Assembly: GCF_000154445.1 (NCBI RefSeq)
Contig: NZ_DS499567.1
Length of the DNA: 64,000 nucleotides
DNA from: Intestinibacter bartlettii
GTDB lineage: Bacteria > Bacillota > Clostridia > Peptostreptococcales > Peptostreptococcaceae
Reading direction: 5' to 3' (one strand)
Translations under genes and position numbers: made by a program
Notes under the pieces: generated by a model
Database searches by the model: none
What the model was told of the DNA's origin: nothing
The model's input: the letters and a program-made list of their open reading frames with translations, nothing else
Shown here: piece after piece, positions 36,668-45,432 of the stretch
How the letters are laid out: each line of letters starts with the position of its first letter
Position numbering within the stretch: position 1 is the first letter of the stretch

Positions 36668-37428
36668 GAGCGTATTTAGCATTTACAAAGAAGGAACTCT
36701 TTGAATTCACTAAGACATATAAATTACTTTTGCTTGTGACTGTATTTTTAATATTTGGTTTTATGAATCCAGTTGTTGCAAAATTCACACCAGATTTAAT
36801 GGAATTATTAATGGAAGAGGGAATAAAAATAAGTCTACCAGAACCGACTATCTTTGATTCATGGTCACAATTTTTTAAAAATACTACGCAAATGGGACTT
36901 ATTGTACTAGTTATAATATTTAGCGGATTAATTTCAAATGAATTGTCAAAAGGAACCCTAATCAACATGCTTACAAAAGGGCTATCTAGAAAAACTGTAG
37001 TTTTATCAAAATTCACATCATCAACATTAGTTTGGACACTTGCTTATTTCTTATCTGCATTAGTTACATTTTTATATTCGATGCTATTTTGGAAAGATAC
37101 ACAGGTTGAAAATCTGTTATTTTCTTTGACTCTTGTATGGGTATTTGGAGTATTTTTAATAAGTGCAATAATTTTGGGCGGAATTTTATTTAAAACTTCT
37201 TATGGTTCAATGCTATTTTGTGGAGTTATAGTAGGAGGACTTTTAATTTTAAATATTATACCTAAAGTTCAAGATTATAACCCAATTCAACTTATAAATA
37301 TAAATATGGATATATTAAAAGGTGATGTTGAGATTTCAGAAGTTTTAAAATCACTTTGGATTACATTAGGGGCAAGTGTATTATTTGTTATTTCAAGTAT
37401 TTTGGTATTTTGCAAAAGAGAGTTTTAA
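36664..37428 (+). CDS. ABC transporter permease (ABC-2 type)
   Basis: A 254-residue membrane protein with six predicted helices of the NatB/ABC-2 type. It includes an extracytoplasmic stretch between the first two helices and the intracellular motif SKGTLINMLTKGLSRKTVVLSKF, typical of this permease family. Its start overlaps the ATPase stop by four bases. Together they form an exporter of unknown substrate. It is the last gene of the operon; a bidirectional terminator follows after about 110 bases. Confidence 0.88.
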   Translation: MRAYLAFTKKELFEFTKTYKLLLLVTVFLIFGFMNPVVAKFTPDLMELLMEEGIKISLPEPTIFDSWSQFFKNTTQMGLIVLVIIFSGLISNELSKGTLINMLTKGLSRKTVVLSKFTSSTLVWTLAYFLSALVTFLYSMLFWKDTQVENLLFSLTLVWVFGVFLISAIILGGILFKTSYGSMLFCGVIVGGLLILNIIPKVQDYNPIQLININMDILKGDVEISEVLKSLWITLGASVLFVISSILVFCKREF

Positions 37429-37539
37429 TTATAAATAAATTAAGTATATTACTAAAGTTTTATATAGATTTTTAAAAATAATATTGTATCAATTGAAAAA
37501 AAGAAGGAATAAACATAATACAAGTAAAATATATAAATA

Positions 37540-37582
37540 AAACCTCTCATAATTTGAACACAAAGTGAGAGGTTTTGTTTTT
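37540..37582. terminator. Bidirectional terminator between ABC operon and dapA
   Basis: AAAACCTCTCA pairs with TGAGAGGTTTT between convergent genes, with T-rich sequence on both outgoing sides. Confidence 0.85.
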
Positions 37583-37616
37583 AATAAAAAACTATACTGT
37601 ATTTATAGGAGATTAG

Positions 37617-38504
37617 CTATTTCAATTCAAGGCCAGCATTTTTAAGTTCTTTTTTCAAAATATCTATATTTTTTGCTTCCATATGACCAAGTGGAAGTCT
37701 TAAACTTCCAACATCCATACCTAAAAGATTCATAGCAGTTTTTACAGGAACAGGATTGACCTCTGTGAATAAAGCATCTATAAGAGGTTTTAAATCCAGT
37801 TGAAGTTTTCGAGAAAGTTCAATATCTCCAGATAAGAAACTATAAACTAAATCATGACTTTCTTTTGGACAAATATTAGCTAATACTGAAATTACACCGA
37901 CACCACCTAAAGATAAAAGAGGTAGGGTAGAGTCATCATTTCCTGAATATATAGCAAAATCATCATTTACTAATCTTGCAATTTCAGCTACTTGCGTCAT
38001 ATCACCACTTGCTTCTTTAACGCCGACAATATTTTGTTCACTATAGGATAATTCAGCGATTAAATTAGGTGATAAATTAACACCAGTTCTAGATGGAACA
38101 TTATAGATTATTATTGGAGTATCAACACTCTGTGCAATTTTAGTAAAGTGAGCTTTTATACCAGTTTTATTACCTTTATTGTAATAAGGATTAATAATTA
38201 AAAGTCCATCAACACCAAAATTTTCAGCTATTTTGCTAAGTAAAATAGAATGTTCAGTATCATTCCCACCAGTTCCCGCAATTACAGGTATTCTCTTGTT
38301 CACAGTGTCGATAACACATTTTATAGTAGCAATATGCTCTCTATCGCTTAATGTACTCGCTTCACCAGTAGTACCACAAACAACTATAGCATCAGTACCA
38401 TTTTTTATATGAAATTCAACCAATTCTTCTAACTTATTGTAATTTACTGTATTTTCTCTTGTAAAAGGTGTTACTAAAGCGACTGCAGATCCTTTAAATA
38501 ACAT
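37617..38504 (-). CDS. dapA: 4-hydroxy-tetrahydrodipicolinate synthase
   Basis: Aldolase-type enzyme condensing pyruvate with aspartate semialdehyde in the lysine and diaminopimelate pathway. The Schiff-base Lys163 is in VGVKEASGD, and Tyr134 in IIIYNVPSRTG is the catalytic tyrosine; GTTGEAST holds the proton relay Thr. The 295-residue length is standard. AGGGGG precedes the ATG. It is alone here, without other dap or lysine genes and without a visible lysine riboswitch. Related NAL-family aldolases are an alternative, but the Arg in PSRTG supports DapA. Confidence 0.9.
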   Translation of the reverse strand: MLFKGSAVALVTPFTRENTVNYNKLEELVEFHIKNGTDAIVVCGTTGEASTLSDREHIATIKCVIDTVNKRIPVIAGTGGNDTEHSILLSKIAENFGVDGLLIINPYYNKGNKTGIKAHFTKIAQSVDTPIIIYNVPSRTGVNLSPNLIAELSYSEQNIVGVKEASGDMTQVAEIARLVNDDFAIYSGNDDSTLPLLSLGGVGVISVLANICPKESHDLVYSFLSGDIELSRKLQLDLKPLIDALFTEVNPVPVKTAMNLLGMDVGSLRLPLGHMEAKNIDILKKELKNAGLELK

Positions 38505-38600
38505 AAAATTCCCCCTTCTAACTTATTAGCAATAAGTATATAAAATTTATATTGCTTACTAGAAGTATATTCTTTGAAAATTTATATTATTAATTAAAAA

Positions 38601-38634
38601 AATAAGAATGCCTATTTAATAGGCATCCTTATTT
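38601..38634 (-). terminator. Terminator after the lipoprotein gene
   Basis: AATAAGaATGCCTAtt pairs with taATAGGCATcCTTATT, just past the stop codon of the leftward lipoprotein gene. Confidence 0.75.
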
Positions 38635-38637
38635 ATG

Positions 38638-39249
38638 TTAAAAATCTAATGCATTATCTAAATTTTCTAAACTTGATATATAGTTACATAGTAAAACATC
38701 GAAGAACTCTTCATCAAAATCATCGATGTACCATTTATTATCGACTTTTATACAGTATAAATCTAATGTTTTTTCAGCAAATTTATCACTATTTTCTGAT
38801 TCATACTCAGTTAAGGTATCAGTAATTAACTTTTCTATTTCTTCATCACTCATTTCATTTCCTGAGAATGCTTGAGTAAATGCAACTTTTAATAATTCAG
38901 TAAATGCAGCATTAAGAGCATCACTACTATCGACATATTTAAAATCTACTGTTACGTTAGCCTCATCTTCATCGATATTTGTCTCTTTTATAGTGTAAGT
39001 CATTTTTTGTGCATTCTTTTTGAAGAATTTTAAATATGGTTTTAAGTCTTCATTATCTTCAACAGCTTCTACTACATCAGAATCACTTTGTGAATCAGGA
39101 CTAATATTCTCATTCATAGCTGCTAAATCAAAGTTTTTTGAGTTCTTTAAAAATTCATTTACAGTATTTTCTGGTTTAGATGAACTACATCCAACCATAG
39201 AAACCATAATAACTGCGGCTAGCATAATGCTAAATAATTTCTTTTTCAT
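38638..39249 (-). CDS. Putative lipoprotein, DUF4878/DUF5105-like
   Basis: A 203-residue exported lipoprotein: signal peptide with lipobox SMVGCSSS (Cys about residue 21), then an acidic domain starting PENTVNEFLKNSKNFDLAAMN. It alternates helices and strands in the pattern of NTF2-like DUF4878/DUF5105 lipoproteins of Firmicutes. The Glu/Asp-rich composition is notable. GGGAGA precedes the ATG. No enzymatic residue set is visible. It is transcribed alone. Confidence 0.75.
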   Translation of the reverse strand: MKKKLFSIMLAAVIMVSMVGCSSSKPENTVNEFLKNSKNFDLAAMNENISPDSQSDSDVVEAVEDNEDLKPYLKFFKKNAQKMTYTIKETNIDEDEANVTVDFKYVDSSDALNAAFTELLKVAFTQAFSGNEMSDEEIEKLITDTLTEYESENSDKFAEKTLDLYCIKVDNKWYIDDFDEEFFDVLLCNYISSLENLDNALDF

Positions 39250-39422
39250 GATTTATCTCCCTAAAAATTTATTTTTTTGTACAAAGCATATTATACAATA
39301 TTTTTAATGTATAAAATAGTTAAAAAAGTAAAAGTAATACCTAAAAGAAAATAAATGGTAGAGAATATTGAGTCATTAGTGTATAATTTAGATAGACAAA
39401 ATATAAAAAGGGGTGCAATGAA

Positions 39423-39644
39423 ATGAAAGAACAAGTTGCGGCAGTATTAGATAAAGTTAGACCAGTATTACAAAGAGACGGTGGGGACGTTGAATTAGTA
39501 GAAGTTAGCGATGACGGTGTAGTACTAGTTAGATTAAAAGGAGCTTGCTCAGGTTGTCCAGGGGCTACTATGACATTAAAAGCTGTTATAGAAAACTTAT
39601 TAGTAAAAGAAGTACCTGGTGTAACTAGAGTAGTTGGGGTTTAA
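39423..39644 (+). CDS. NifU-like Fe-S scaffold (NifU C-terminal domain)
   Basis: A 73-residue protein consisting only of the NifU C-terminal (Nfu) domain. It shows VLDKVRPVLQRDGGDVELVEV and the cluster-binding CxxC in GACSGCPGATMTLK. It likely carries a [4Fe-4S] cluster to target apoproteins. Such stand-alone forms are common in clostridia. AAGGGGTG is the ribosome site. A terminator follows directly. Confidence 0.93.
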   Translation: MKEQVAAVLDKVRPVLQRDGGDVELVEVSDDGVVLVRLKGACSGCPGATMTLKAVIENLLVKEVPGVTRVVGV

Positions 39645-39650
39645 TATCCA

Positions 39651-39692
39651 AAAAGAGCTGAGCAGTTAAATCTGTTTGGCTCTTTTATTTTG
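39651..39692 (+). terminator. Terminator after the NifU-like gene
   Basis: AAAAGAGC pairs with GCTCTTTT, followed by ATTTTG; inner pairing is weak. Confidence 0.7.
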
Positions 39693-39765
39693 TTTAAAAT
39701 TTGCGATTAGATGCAAAATACTATATAAATGAGTTAAGAGTAATTTGTTAAAAGGAGGGGTTAAA

Positions 39766-41262
39766 ATGAGAATAGGGACATCAAATAGTACAAAAATATT
39801 AGATAGTGCCTGTGTAAATGAATATAAAATACCACTTATAGTTATGATGGAAAATGCTGTGCTTTCGGCATTTAAACATATGGACATAGAAAATAATCAA
39901 AGATATGTTATAGTCAGCGGAGTTGGAAATAACGGTGGCGACGGACTAGGGCTTGCAAGACAGTTGACTGCTCATGGAAAAGAGGTAGAAGTATTTATTG
40001 TAGGTAAAATTGAGAAAATGAGCGAATGTTCAAAGATAAACTACAATATACTAAAAGCTATGAATATATCTACAAATATTGTAGATGAAGAGAATTTAGA
40101 ATATCTAAAATGCAGTGTTAAAAAATCTGATATAGTAGTAGATTGCATATTTGGAACAGGTCTTGAAAGAGAGATAAAAGGGATTTTTTATAACGTAATA
40201 GATATAATAAATCAAAATAAAAATAAAACATATTCAATAGATGTTCCATCAGGGATAAATGCTACAAATGGGGATGTTTTAGGAATTTGTATAGATGCAG
40301 ATAAAACAATATCATTTGAATTTTATAAAAGGGGATTTTTGAAATACGATGTAAAACAATATATCGGAGAGGTTATAGTCGAACATATTGGAATTCCAGA
40401 ATATATTTTAGAAAAATACGATGACAGGGAATATATAACAAATTTGGATTTAGTTAAAAACAATATAAAAGAAAAAAATAAATTTTCATTTAAAAGTGAT
40501 TTTGGAAAAGTAGCACTTTTTGCAGGAAGTAGAGGATTTACGGGAGCTGCATATATATCAACTCAATCTGCAGTAAAATGTGGAAGTGGACTTACAACTT
40601 TAGTATGCGAAAAATACGTCCAAGATATATTGAGCACGAAATTATGTGAAGCGATGACCTTGGATATACAAAACAAAGAAAAGGTAAAAAAACTTATTTC
40701 AGAATGTGATGCAATTGGATTTGGATGTGGAATGGGAGATACTGAAGACACATATACTAAATTAAAATATGTATTAGAAAATTCTAAATGTCCAGTTGTA
40801 ATCGATGCAGATGGGTTGAATTGCTTAAAAAATAAAAAAGACTTATTAGAAAAACATCCAAACAGAATAATAATAACTCCACATTTGGGAGAGATGGCGA
40901 GATTGACAGGCTATTCTATAAGTCATATAAGAGATAATAAGGTAGATGTTGCAAAAGAATTTGCACAAAAATACAAAATGATAGTTCTATTAAAAGGTTA
41001 TGAAACAGTAATAACAGATGGAAATTATACATATATAAATCCAACTGGAAATTCATCAATGGCAAACGGAGGAATGGGAGATACACTGCTTGGAATTATT
41101 ACATCATTTGCTGGCCAAGGAATGACAAACCTTATGTCAGCAGTTTGTGGGGCATATATACATGGATATATTGGAGAAAATCTATCAAAAAATTTATATA
41201 CAGTCAATGCAAGTGATGTAATTGCACAGATTCCATTTGTTATGAAAGAATTTGTAAAATAA
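39766..41262 (+). CDS. nnr: Bifunctional NAD(P)H-hydrate epimerase/dehydratase
   Basis: A 498-residue fusion repairing damaged NAD(P)H. The N-terminal YjeF_N domain (about residues 1-210), with GVGNNGGDGLGLAR and DCIFGTGLER, is the NAD(P)HX epimerase. The C-terminal ribokinase-like domain (about 235-498), with FAGSRGFTGAAYIS, PHLGEMARL and NGGMGDTLLGII, is the ADP- or ATP-dependent dehydratase. The chosen Met lies after AAAGGAGGGG; a longer frame of seven residues overlaps the ribosome site. It is a single-gene unit without operon partners in the window. Confidence 0.93.
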   Translation: MRIGTSNSTKILDSACVNEYKIPLIVMMENAVLSAFKHMDIENNQRYVIVSGVGNNGGDGLGLARQLTAHGKEVEVFIVGKIEKMSECSKINYNILKAMNISTNIVDEENLEYLKCSVKKSDIVVDCIFGTGLEREIKGIFYNVIDIINQNKNKTYSIDVPSGINATNGDVLGICIDADKTISFEFYKRGFLKYDVKQYIGEVIVEHIGIPEYILEKYDDREYITNLDLVKNNIKEKNKFSFKSDFGKVALFAGSRGFTGAAYISTQSAVKCGSGLTTLVCEKYVQDILSTKLCEAMTLDIQNKEKVKKLISECDAIGFGCGMGDTEDTYTKLKYVLENSKCPVVIDADGLNCLKNKKDLLEKHPNRIIITPHLGEMARLTGYSISHIRDNKVDVAKEFAQKYKMIVLLKGYETVITDGNYTYINPTGNSSMANGGMGDTLLGIITSFAGQGMTNLMSAVCGAYIHGYIGENLSKNLYTVNASDVIAQIPFVMKEFVK

Positions 41263-41359
41263 TTTTAATTGTTGATACTAGTTTGTAACTATCTACAAAT
41301 GTATATAATGGTATAATTTAGTAAATGAGGATATTTTATAAAGAGATGAGGAGATGCTT

Positions 41360-41878
41360 ATGAGTATTAGCATAGGAACGTTTTGGTTTATAGTGGCAAT
41401 TATCTTCGGTGTTGGGGAATTGATGACTACAAGCCTGACTTTGATTTGGTTTAGTATTGGTGCCTTGTTGGTGATGTTCTTAAGTATATTTATCGAAAGT
41501 ATTTTATGGCAAGTTATAATATTTGCTGTTGTCTCTATAATACTTTTAGTTATAGCAACTAAGTATTTAGTCGATAGGGATAAAGATGTAAAATACAATA
41601 CTAATTTACAAGGAATAATCTCACAAAAGGCTATTGTAACTCAAACTATTGAACCATATGAAACAGGTGTTGCAAAACTAAACGGGGAAGAATGGACAGC
41701 AATGTCTAAAGATGAAACAAGAATTGAAGCTGGAAAACTTGTTGAAGTTGTCGCAATCGAGGGAGTAAAACTTATTGTAAAAGAAGTAAGCGAAGAACTT
41801 TTAGAAGGCGAACCTATAAAAGAAAACAAAGATTCAATTAGCAAAGAAATAGACATTAAAATAAAAACAAGTAAATAA
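41360..41878 (+). CDS. NfeD-like membrane protein
   Basis: A 172-residue protein with two to three N-terminal membrane helices and a C-terminal OB-fold domain (about residues 75-145; LQGIISQKAIVTQTIEPYETGVAKLNG and an EVVAIEGVKLIV strand), as in the short NfeD class that lacks a protease domain. I use the second Met, six bases after GAGGAG; the first ATG abuts the site. It lies 13 bases before an SPFH gene. NfeD and SPFH proteins act together in functional membrane microdomains. Confidence 0.88.
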   Translation: MSISIGTFWFIVAIIFGVGELMTTSLTLIWFSIGALLVMFLSIFIESILWQVIIFAVVSIILLVIATKYLVDRDKDVKYNTNLQGIISQKAIVTQTIEPYETGVAKLNGEEWTAMSKDETRIEAGKLVEVVAIEGVKLIVKEVSEELLEGEPIKENKDSISKEIDIKIKTSK

Positions 41879-41891
41879 GGAGGTACTTTAT

Positions 41892-42878
41892 ATGCCAGTT
41901 ATTATAATATTAATTATAATCGTAGTCATAATGAGTATTAAATGTGTTAAAGTAATCCAACAATCAACAGTGGGGATTATAATGAGATTAGGTAAATTCC
42001 ATAAGAAAGCTGATACAGGGGTACATTTTTTAGTTCCTTTTATAGATACTTTATCTTATAGAATTGACTTAAAAGAAAGAGTGGAAGATTTCCCACCACA
42101 ACCAGTTATAACAAAGGATAATGTTACAATGCAAATAGATACAGTAGTTTATTATCAAGTAACAGATCCAATAAGATTTGTGTTTGAAATAGCAAATCCA
42201 AATGCAGCTATAGAAAATTTAACTGCGACTACACTTAGAAATATTATAGGTGAATTGGATTTAGATGCAACGCTAACATCTAGAGATGTAATCAATACAA
42301 AAATGAGAGCTATACTAGATGAGGCAACTGATAAATGGGGTATAAAAGTAAACAGAGTTGAACTTAAAAATATAATGCCACCTCATGATATACAAGTTGC
42401 TATGGAAAAACAAATGCGTGCTGAACGTGAAAGAAGAGAATCTATCCTTCAAGCAGAAGGTGAAAAACAATCTTCTATATTAAGAGCAGAGGGTGAAAAA
42501 CAATCGGCGATACTTAGAGCAGAAGCGAAAAAAGAAGCTATGATAAGAGAAGCTGAAGGTGATAAACAATCTAGAATACTTAAAGCTCAAGGGGATGCAG
42601 AATCTATAAGAGAAGTTGCAAAAGCAAAAGCAGAAGGGGAATCTGTAGTAATTGAACAAGTATTCAAAGCTATGAAAGATGCAGACATAGATGATAATAT
42701 GTTAGCACTTAAATCTATGGAAGCACTTGAAAAAGTTGCCCAAGGAAAATCAACAAAACTTGTATTGCCATCAGATGCAGTAAACTTCTTAGGAACATTT
42801 AAAGGAATAAAAGAAGTTATGAAAGATGATGACGATATAAAAATAAATATAAATAATAAAGAAGAATCACAAGAATAG
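41892..42878 (+). CDS. SPFH/stomatin-like protein (QmcA type)
   Basis: A 328-residue membrane-anchored protein: one N-terminal helix (about residues 2-20), an SPFH domain (about 22-180; QSTVGIIMRLGKFHKKADTGVHFLVPFID) and a coiled-coil with repeated units of the form ILRAEGEKQS (about 185-245). It forms oligomeric rings that organise membranes and modulate membrane proteases. AAGGAGG precedes the ATG; it directly follows nfeD, the usual operon pair. A hairpin terminator follows. Confidence 0.92.
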   Translation: MPVIIILIIIVVIMSIKCVKVIQQSTVGIIMRLGKFHKKADTGVHFLVPFIDTLSYRIDLKERVEDFPPQPVITKDNVTMQIDTVVYYQVTDPIRFVFEIANPNAAIENLTATTLRNIIGELDLDATLTSRDVINTKMRAILDEATDKWGIKVNRVELKNIMPPHDIQVAMEKQMRAERERRESILQAEGEKQSSILRAEGEKQSAILRAEAKKEAMIREAEGDKQSRILKAQGDAESIREVAKAKAEGESVVIEQVFKAMKDADIDDNMLALKSMEALEKVAQGKSTKLVLPSDAVNFLGTFKGIKEVMKDDDDIKININNKEESQE

Positions 42879-42890
42879 ACAAAAGAGTCG

Positions 42891-42920
42891 TCGAGCTACT
42901 TGCTTTGGCGACTTTCTTTA
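42891..42920 (+). terminator. Probable terminator after the SPFH gene
   Basis: AAAGAGTCG pairs imperfectly with CGACTTTCTTT just after the stop codon. Confidence 0.55.
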
Positions 42921-43127
42921 TCTTAAATAAAGATAAAAGTGGGACCTTAAATTTAATAAAAAAAACTTAGGAAAATGATTTCCTAAAAAAGGAAAGTATT
43001 TTGTGCAAAAATACTGGAAAAAATTTACATAATTAGCATTTATACTGTATACATTTTCCAAAAAATGGATTACAATATAGTAAAGAGAAACGAACAAAAA
43101 AGTTTTTATTAGAAGGAGGGGGTTTCT
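42921..43127 (+). promoter_or_regulatory. Leader region of the glycogen cluster
   Basis: Two small hairpins are visible: TTTCCTAAAAAAGGAAA (about 42979-42995) and AGTATTTTGTGCAAAAATACT. They are followed by promoter-like AT-rich sequence (TTTACA at about 43024) and the ribosome site AAGGAGGGGG (43113-43122). No known riboswitch is recognised. Confidence 0.4.
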
Positions 43128-45227
43128 ATTAATTACTTAGATATAACAAAAAGGGAAAATATAGACAATTTCAAAAGTGGGAATGCTTTGGACAGTTATA
43201 AATATATGGGGAACCACAAAGCTACTCATAATGGAAAAGAAGGAATTTCTTTTATGGTATGGGCGCCTAATGCAAAAGAAATCGAATTAGTAGGGGATTT
43301 TAATGATTGGGATGGAAGTTCTCATAAGCTAGAAAATCTATATGATTCTGGTGTTTGGTCTATATTCACAACTGACTTATCACAAGGGGATATATACAAA
43401 TACAACGTTGTTGGATGTGATGATGTAAGCAGACTGAAATCTGACCCATATGGAACTTATGCAGAATTGAGACCAGAGACAGCTTCAAAAGTTTTCGATT
43501 TAGGAAAATTTAATTGGAGCGATAAAAAGTATATAGAACAAAAAAATAAAAAATCAGTTTTTGAGCAACCGATGAATATCTATGAAGTACATCTAGGTTC
43601 TTGGAAAAGAAAATGGGATGGAGATTTTTTTAATTATCAAGAACTTTATGAAATGCTTGAATATTGTAAGGACATGGGATATACACATATAGAATTAATG
43701 CCTATAACTGAATATCCACTAGATATGAGTTGGGGATATCAAACAATAGGATATTATGCGACAACAAGTAGATATGGAAATCCAAATGAATTTAAAGCAT
43801 TTGTAGATAAGGCTCATGAATTAGGGCTTGGAATTATATTAGATTTTGCTTATAGCCATTTTTGTAAAGATATACATGGTCTTTATAGATTTGACGGTTC
43901 TGCACAATATGAATATGCAAGTCCATTAAAAGCAGAAAACCTAGCTTGGGGTACTGCACATTTTGATGTTGGAAAACCAGAAGTAAAAAGTTTCTTACTT
44001 TCAAATGCAATTTACTGGTTTAAAGAATATCATGTAGATGGAATTAGAGTTGATGCAGTGAGCAGTATGCTTTATCTTGATTATGATGGAGGAGACTGGG
44101 AAGCAAATCAATATGGTGGAAAAGAAAATATAGAAGCAATTGACTTTTTAAGAAAATTAAATGAAGTAATATATGCTAACATTGACAATCCAATAGTAGT
44201 AGCAGAAGAATCAACTGCTTGGCCTATGGTAACAGCACCAACATACAGTGGTGGTTTAGGCTTTTCATATAAATGGAATATGGGTTGGATGAATGATACA
44301 TTACAATATATGGAGAAGGACCCTATCTATAGAAAATATCATCATGATTTAATAACATTCTCATTTATGTATGCATTTTCAGAGAATTTTATACTTCCAT
44401 TATCACATGATGAAGTTGTCCATGGTAAGAAATCTTTATTAGATAAAATGCCAGGAGATGATTGGCAAAGATTTGCAAACTTAAGACTTTTATATGCTTA
44501 TTACATGATACATCCAGGTAAGAAGTTATTATTTATGGGTTCTGAATTTGCACAAGGCTTAGAATGGAGATATGCTTATGGGCTTGAATGGCAGCTTTTA
44601 GAAATTGAGCAACATTCTAAGATGAAAGATTATGTAAAAGATTTAAACTATATGTATAAAGATGAAAAATCTTTATACGAGTTAGATAATACATATAAGG
44701 GATTTGATTTTATAGATCCAAACAATAAGGATCAAAGTATTATAACTTTAATGAGATTGAGTAAAAATCCAAAAGATTTCATAATAGCTGTATTAAACTT
44801 CACTCCTAACGTTTATTACGATTATAAGGTTGGGGTACCTTATGAAGGAGTTTATGAAGAAATATTAAACAGTGATAATGAAAAATATTATGGATCAAAT
44901 CAAACTATGGCAGATGCTGAATTAGTTTCTGTTGATGAAAAATGGCACAACAAACCATATCATATAACAATAAAAGTTCCGCCACTAGGTGCTACTTTTA
45001 TAAAATTAAAAAGAGAAAAAGTAAAGAAAGATGTGGTTGATGAAGAAATAGAAATATCAGTTAAAGAAAATACTGATACAGTTGGAGAAAAATCTTCAAT
45101 AAATGTAACAGTAGAAAAAGATTCAAATGTAGTTAAAGTTAATAAAATTATGCAAAATCACAAAAAAACTAAAAAAAATAAGAGTAAAAACAAAAGAAAA
45201 AATAAAAAAAGAAGCTATAACAAATAA
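43128..45227 (+). CDS. glgB: 1,4-alpha-glucan branching enzyme, apparent ATT start
   Basis: GH13 enzyme introducing alpha-1,6 branches into glycogen. It has an N-terminal CBM48 module (FMVWAPNAKEIELVGDFNDWDG) and a catalytic barrel with DFAYSHF, nucleophile Asp in GIRVDAVSSMLYLDY, acid Glu in VAEESTAW and PLSHDEVVHGK. The frame has no ATG or GTG near the family start. Residues before the first TTG (43188) still read like the GlgB N-terminus (NFKSGNALDSYKYMGNH). An ATT codon at 43128 lies eight bases after AAGGAGG, so I place the start there. After the barrel and beta domain there is an unusual tail of about 75 residues ending in a Lys/Asn-rich stretch. First gene of the glycogen operon. Confidence 0.88.
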   Translation: MNYLDITKRENIDNFKSGNALDSYKYMGNHKATHNGKEGISFMVWAPNAKEIELVGDFNDWDGSSHKLENLYDSGVWSIFTTDLSQGDIYKYNVVGCDDVSRLKSDPYGTYAELRPETASKVFDLGKFNWSDKKYIEQKNKKSVFEQPMNIYEVHLGSWKRKWDGDFFNYQELYEMLEYCKDMGYTHIELMPITEYPLDMSWGYQTIGYYATTSRYGNPNEFKAFVDKAHELGLGIILDFAYSHFCKDIHGLYRFDGSAQYEYASPLKAENLAWGTAHFDVGKPEVKSFLLSNAIYWFKEYHVDGIRVDAVSSMLYLDYDGGDWEANQYGGKENIEAIDFLRKLNEVIYANIDNPIVVAEESTAWPMVTAPTYSGGLGFSYKWNMGWMNDTLQYMEKDPIYRKYHHDLITFSFMYAFSENFILPLSHDEVVHGKKSLLDKMPGDDWQRFANLRLLYAYYMIHPGKKLLFMGSEFAQGLEWRYAYGLEWQLLEIEQHSKMKDYVKDLNYMYKDEKSLYELDNTYKGFDFIDPNNKDQSIITLMRLSKNPKDFIIAVLNFTPNVYYDYKVGVPYEGVYEEILNSDNEKYYGSNQTMADAELVSVDEKWHNKPYHITIKVPPLGATFIKLKREKVKKDVVDEEIEISVKENTDTVGEKSSINVTVEKDSNVVKVNKIMQNHKKTKKNKSKNKRKNKKRSYNK

Positions 45228-45432
45228 TTTTGAAATAATACAAAAATAAACATAAATAGCACAAAAACTAAATGAAAATATATTATAATGTTATAAAAAG
45301 ACACTTAAGTTTAGACGTTTAAGTTAATATATTTTTTCTGTATAAAAAGAAGATAATTTATTAATTACAATAAATTCATTAATAACTTAAAAATATAAAA
45401 ATATAGGTACACTATATGAAAGGGGATCATAT

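Noticed and set aside
45300..45330. ACTTAA/TTAAGT inverted repeat upstream of glgC as an operator
   Set aside because: The half sites are short and AT-only, expected by chance at this base composition.
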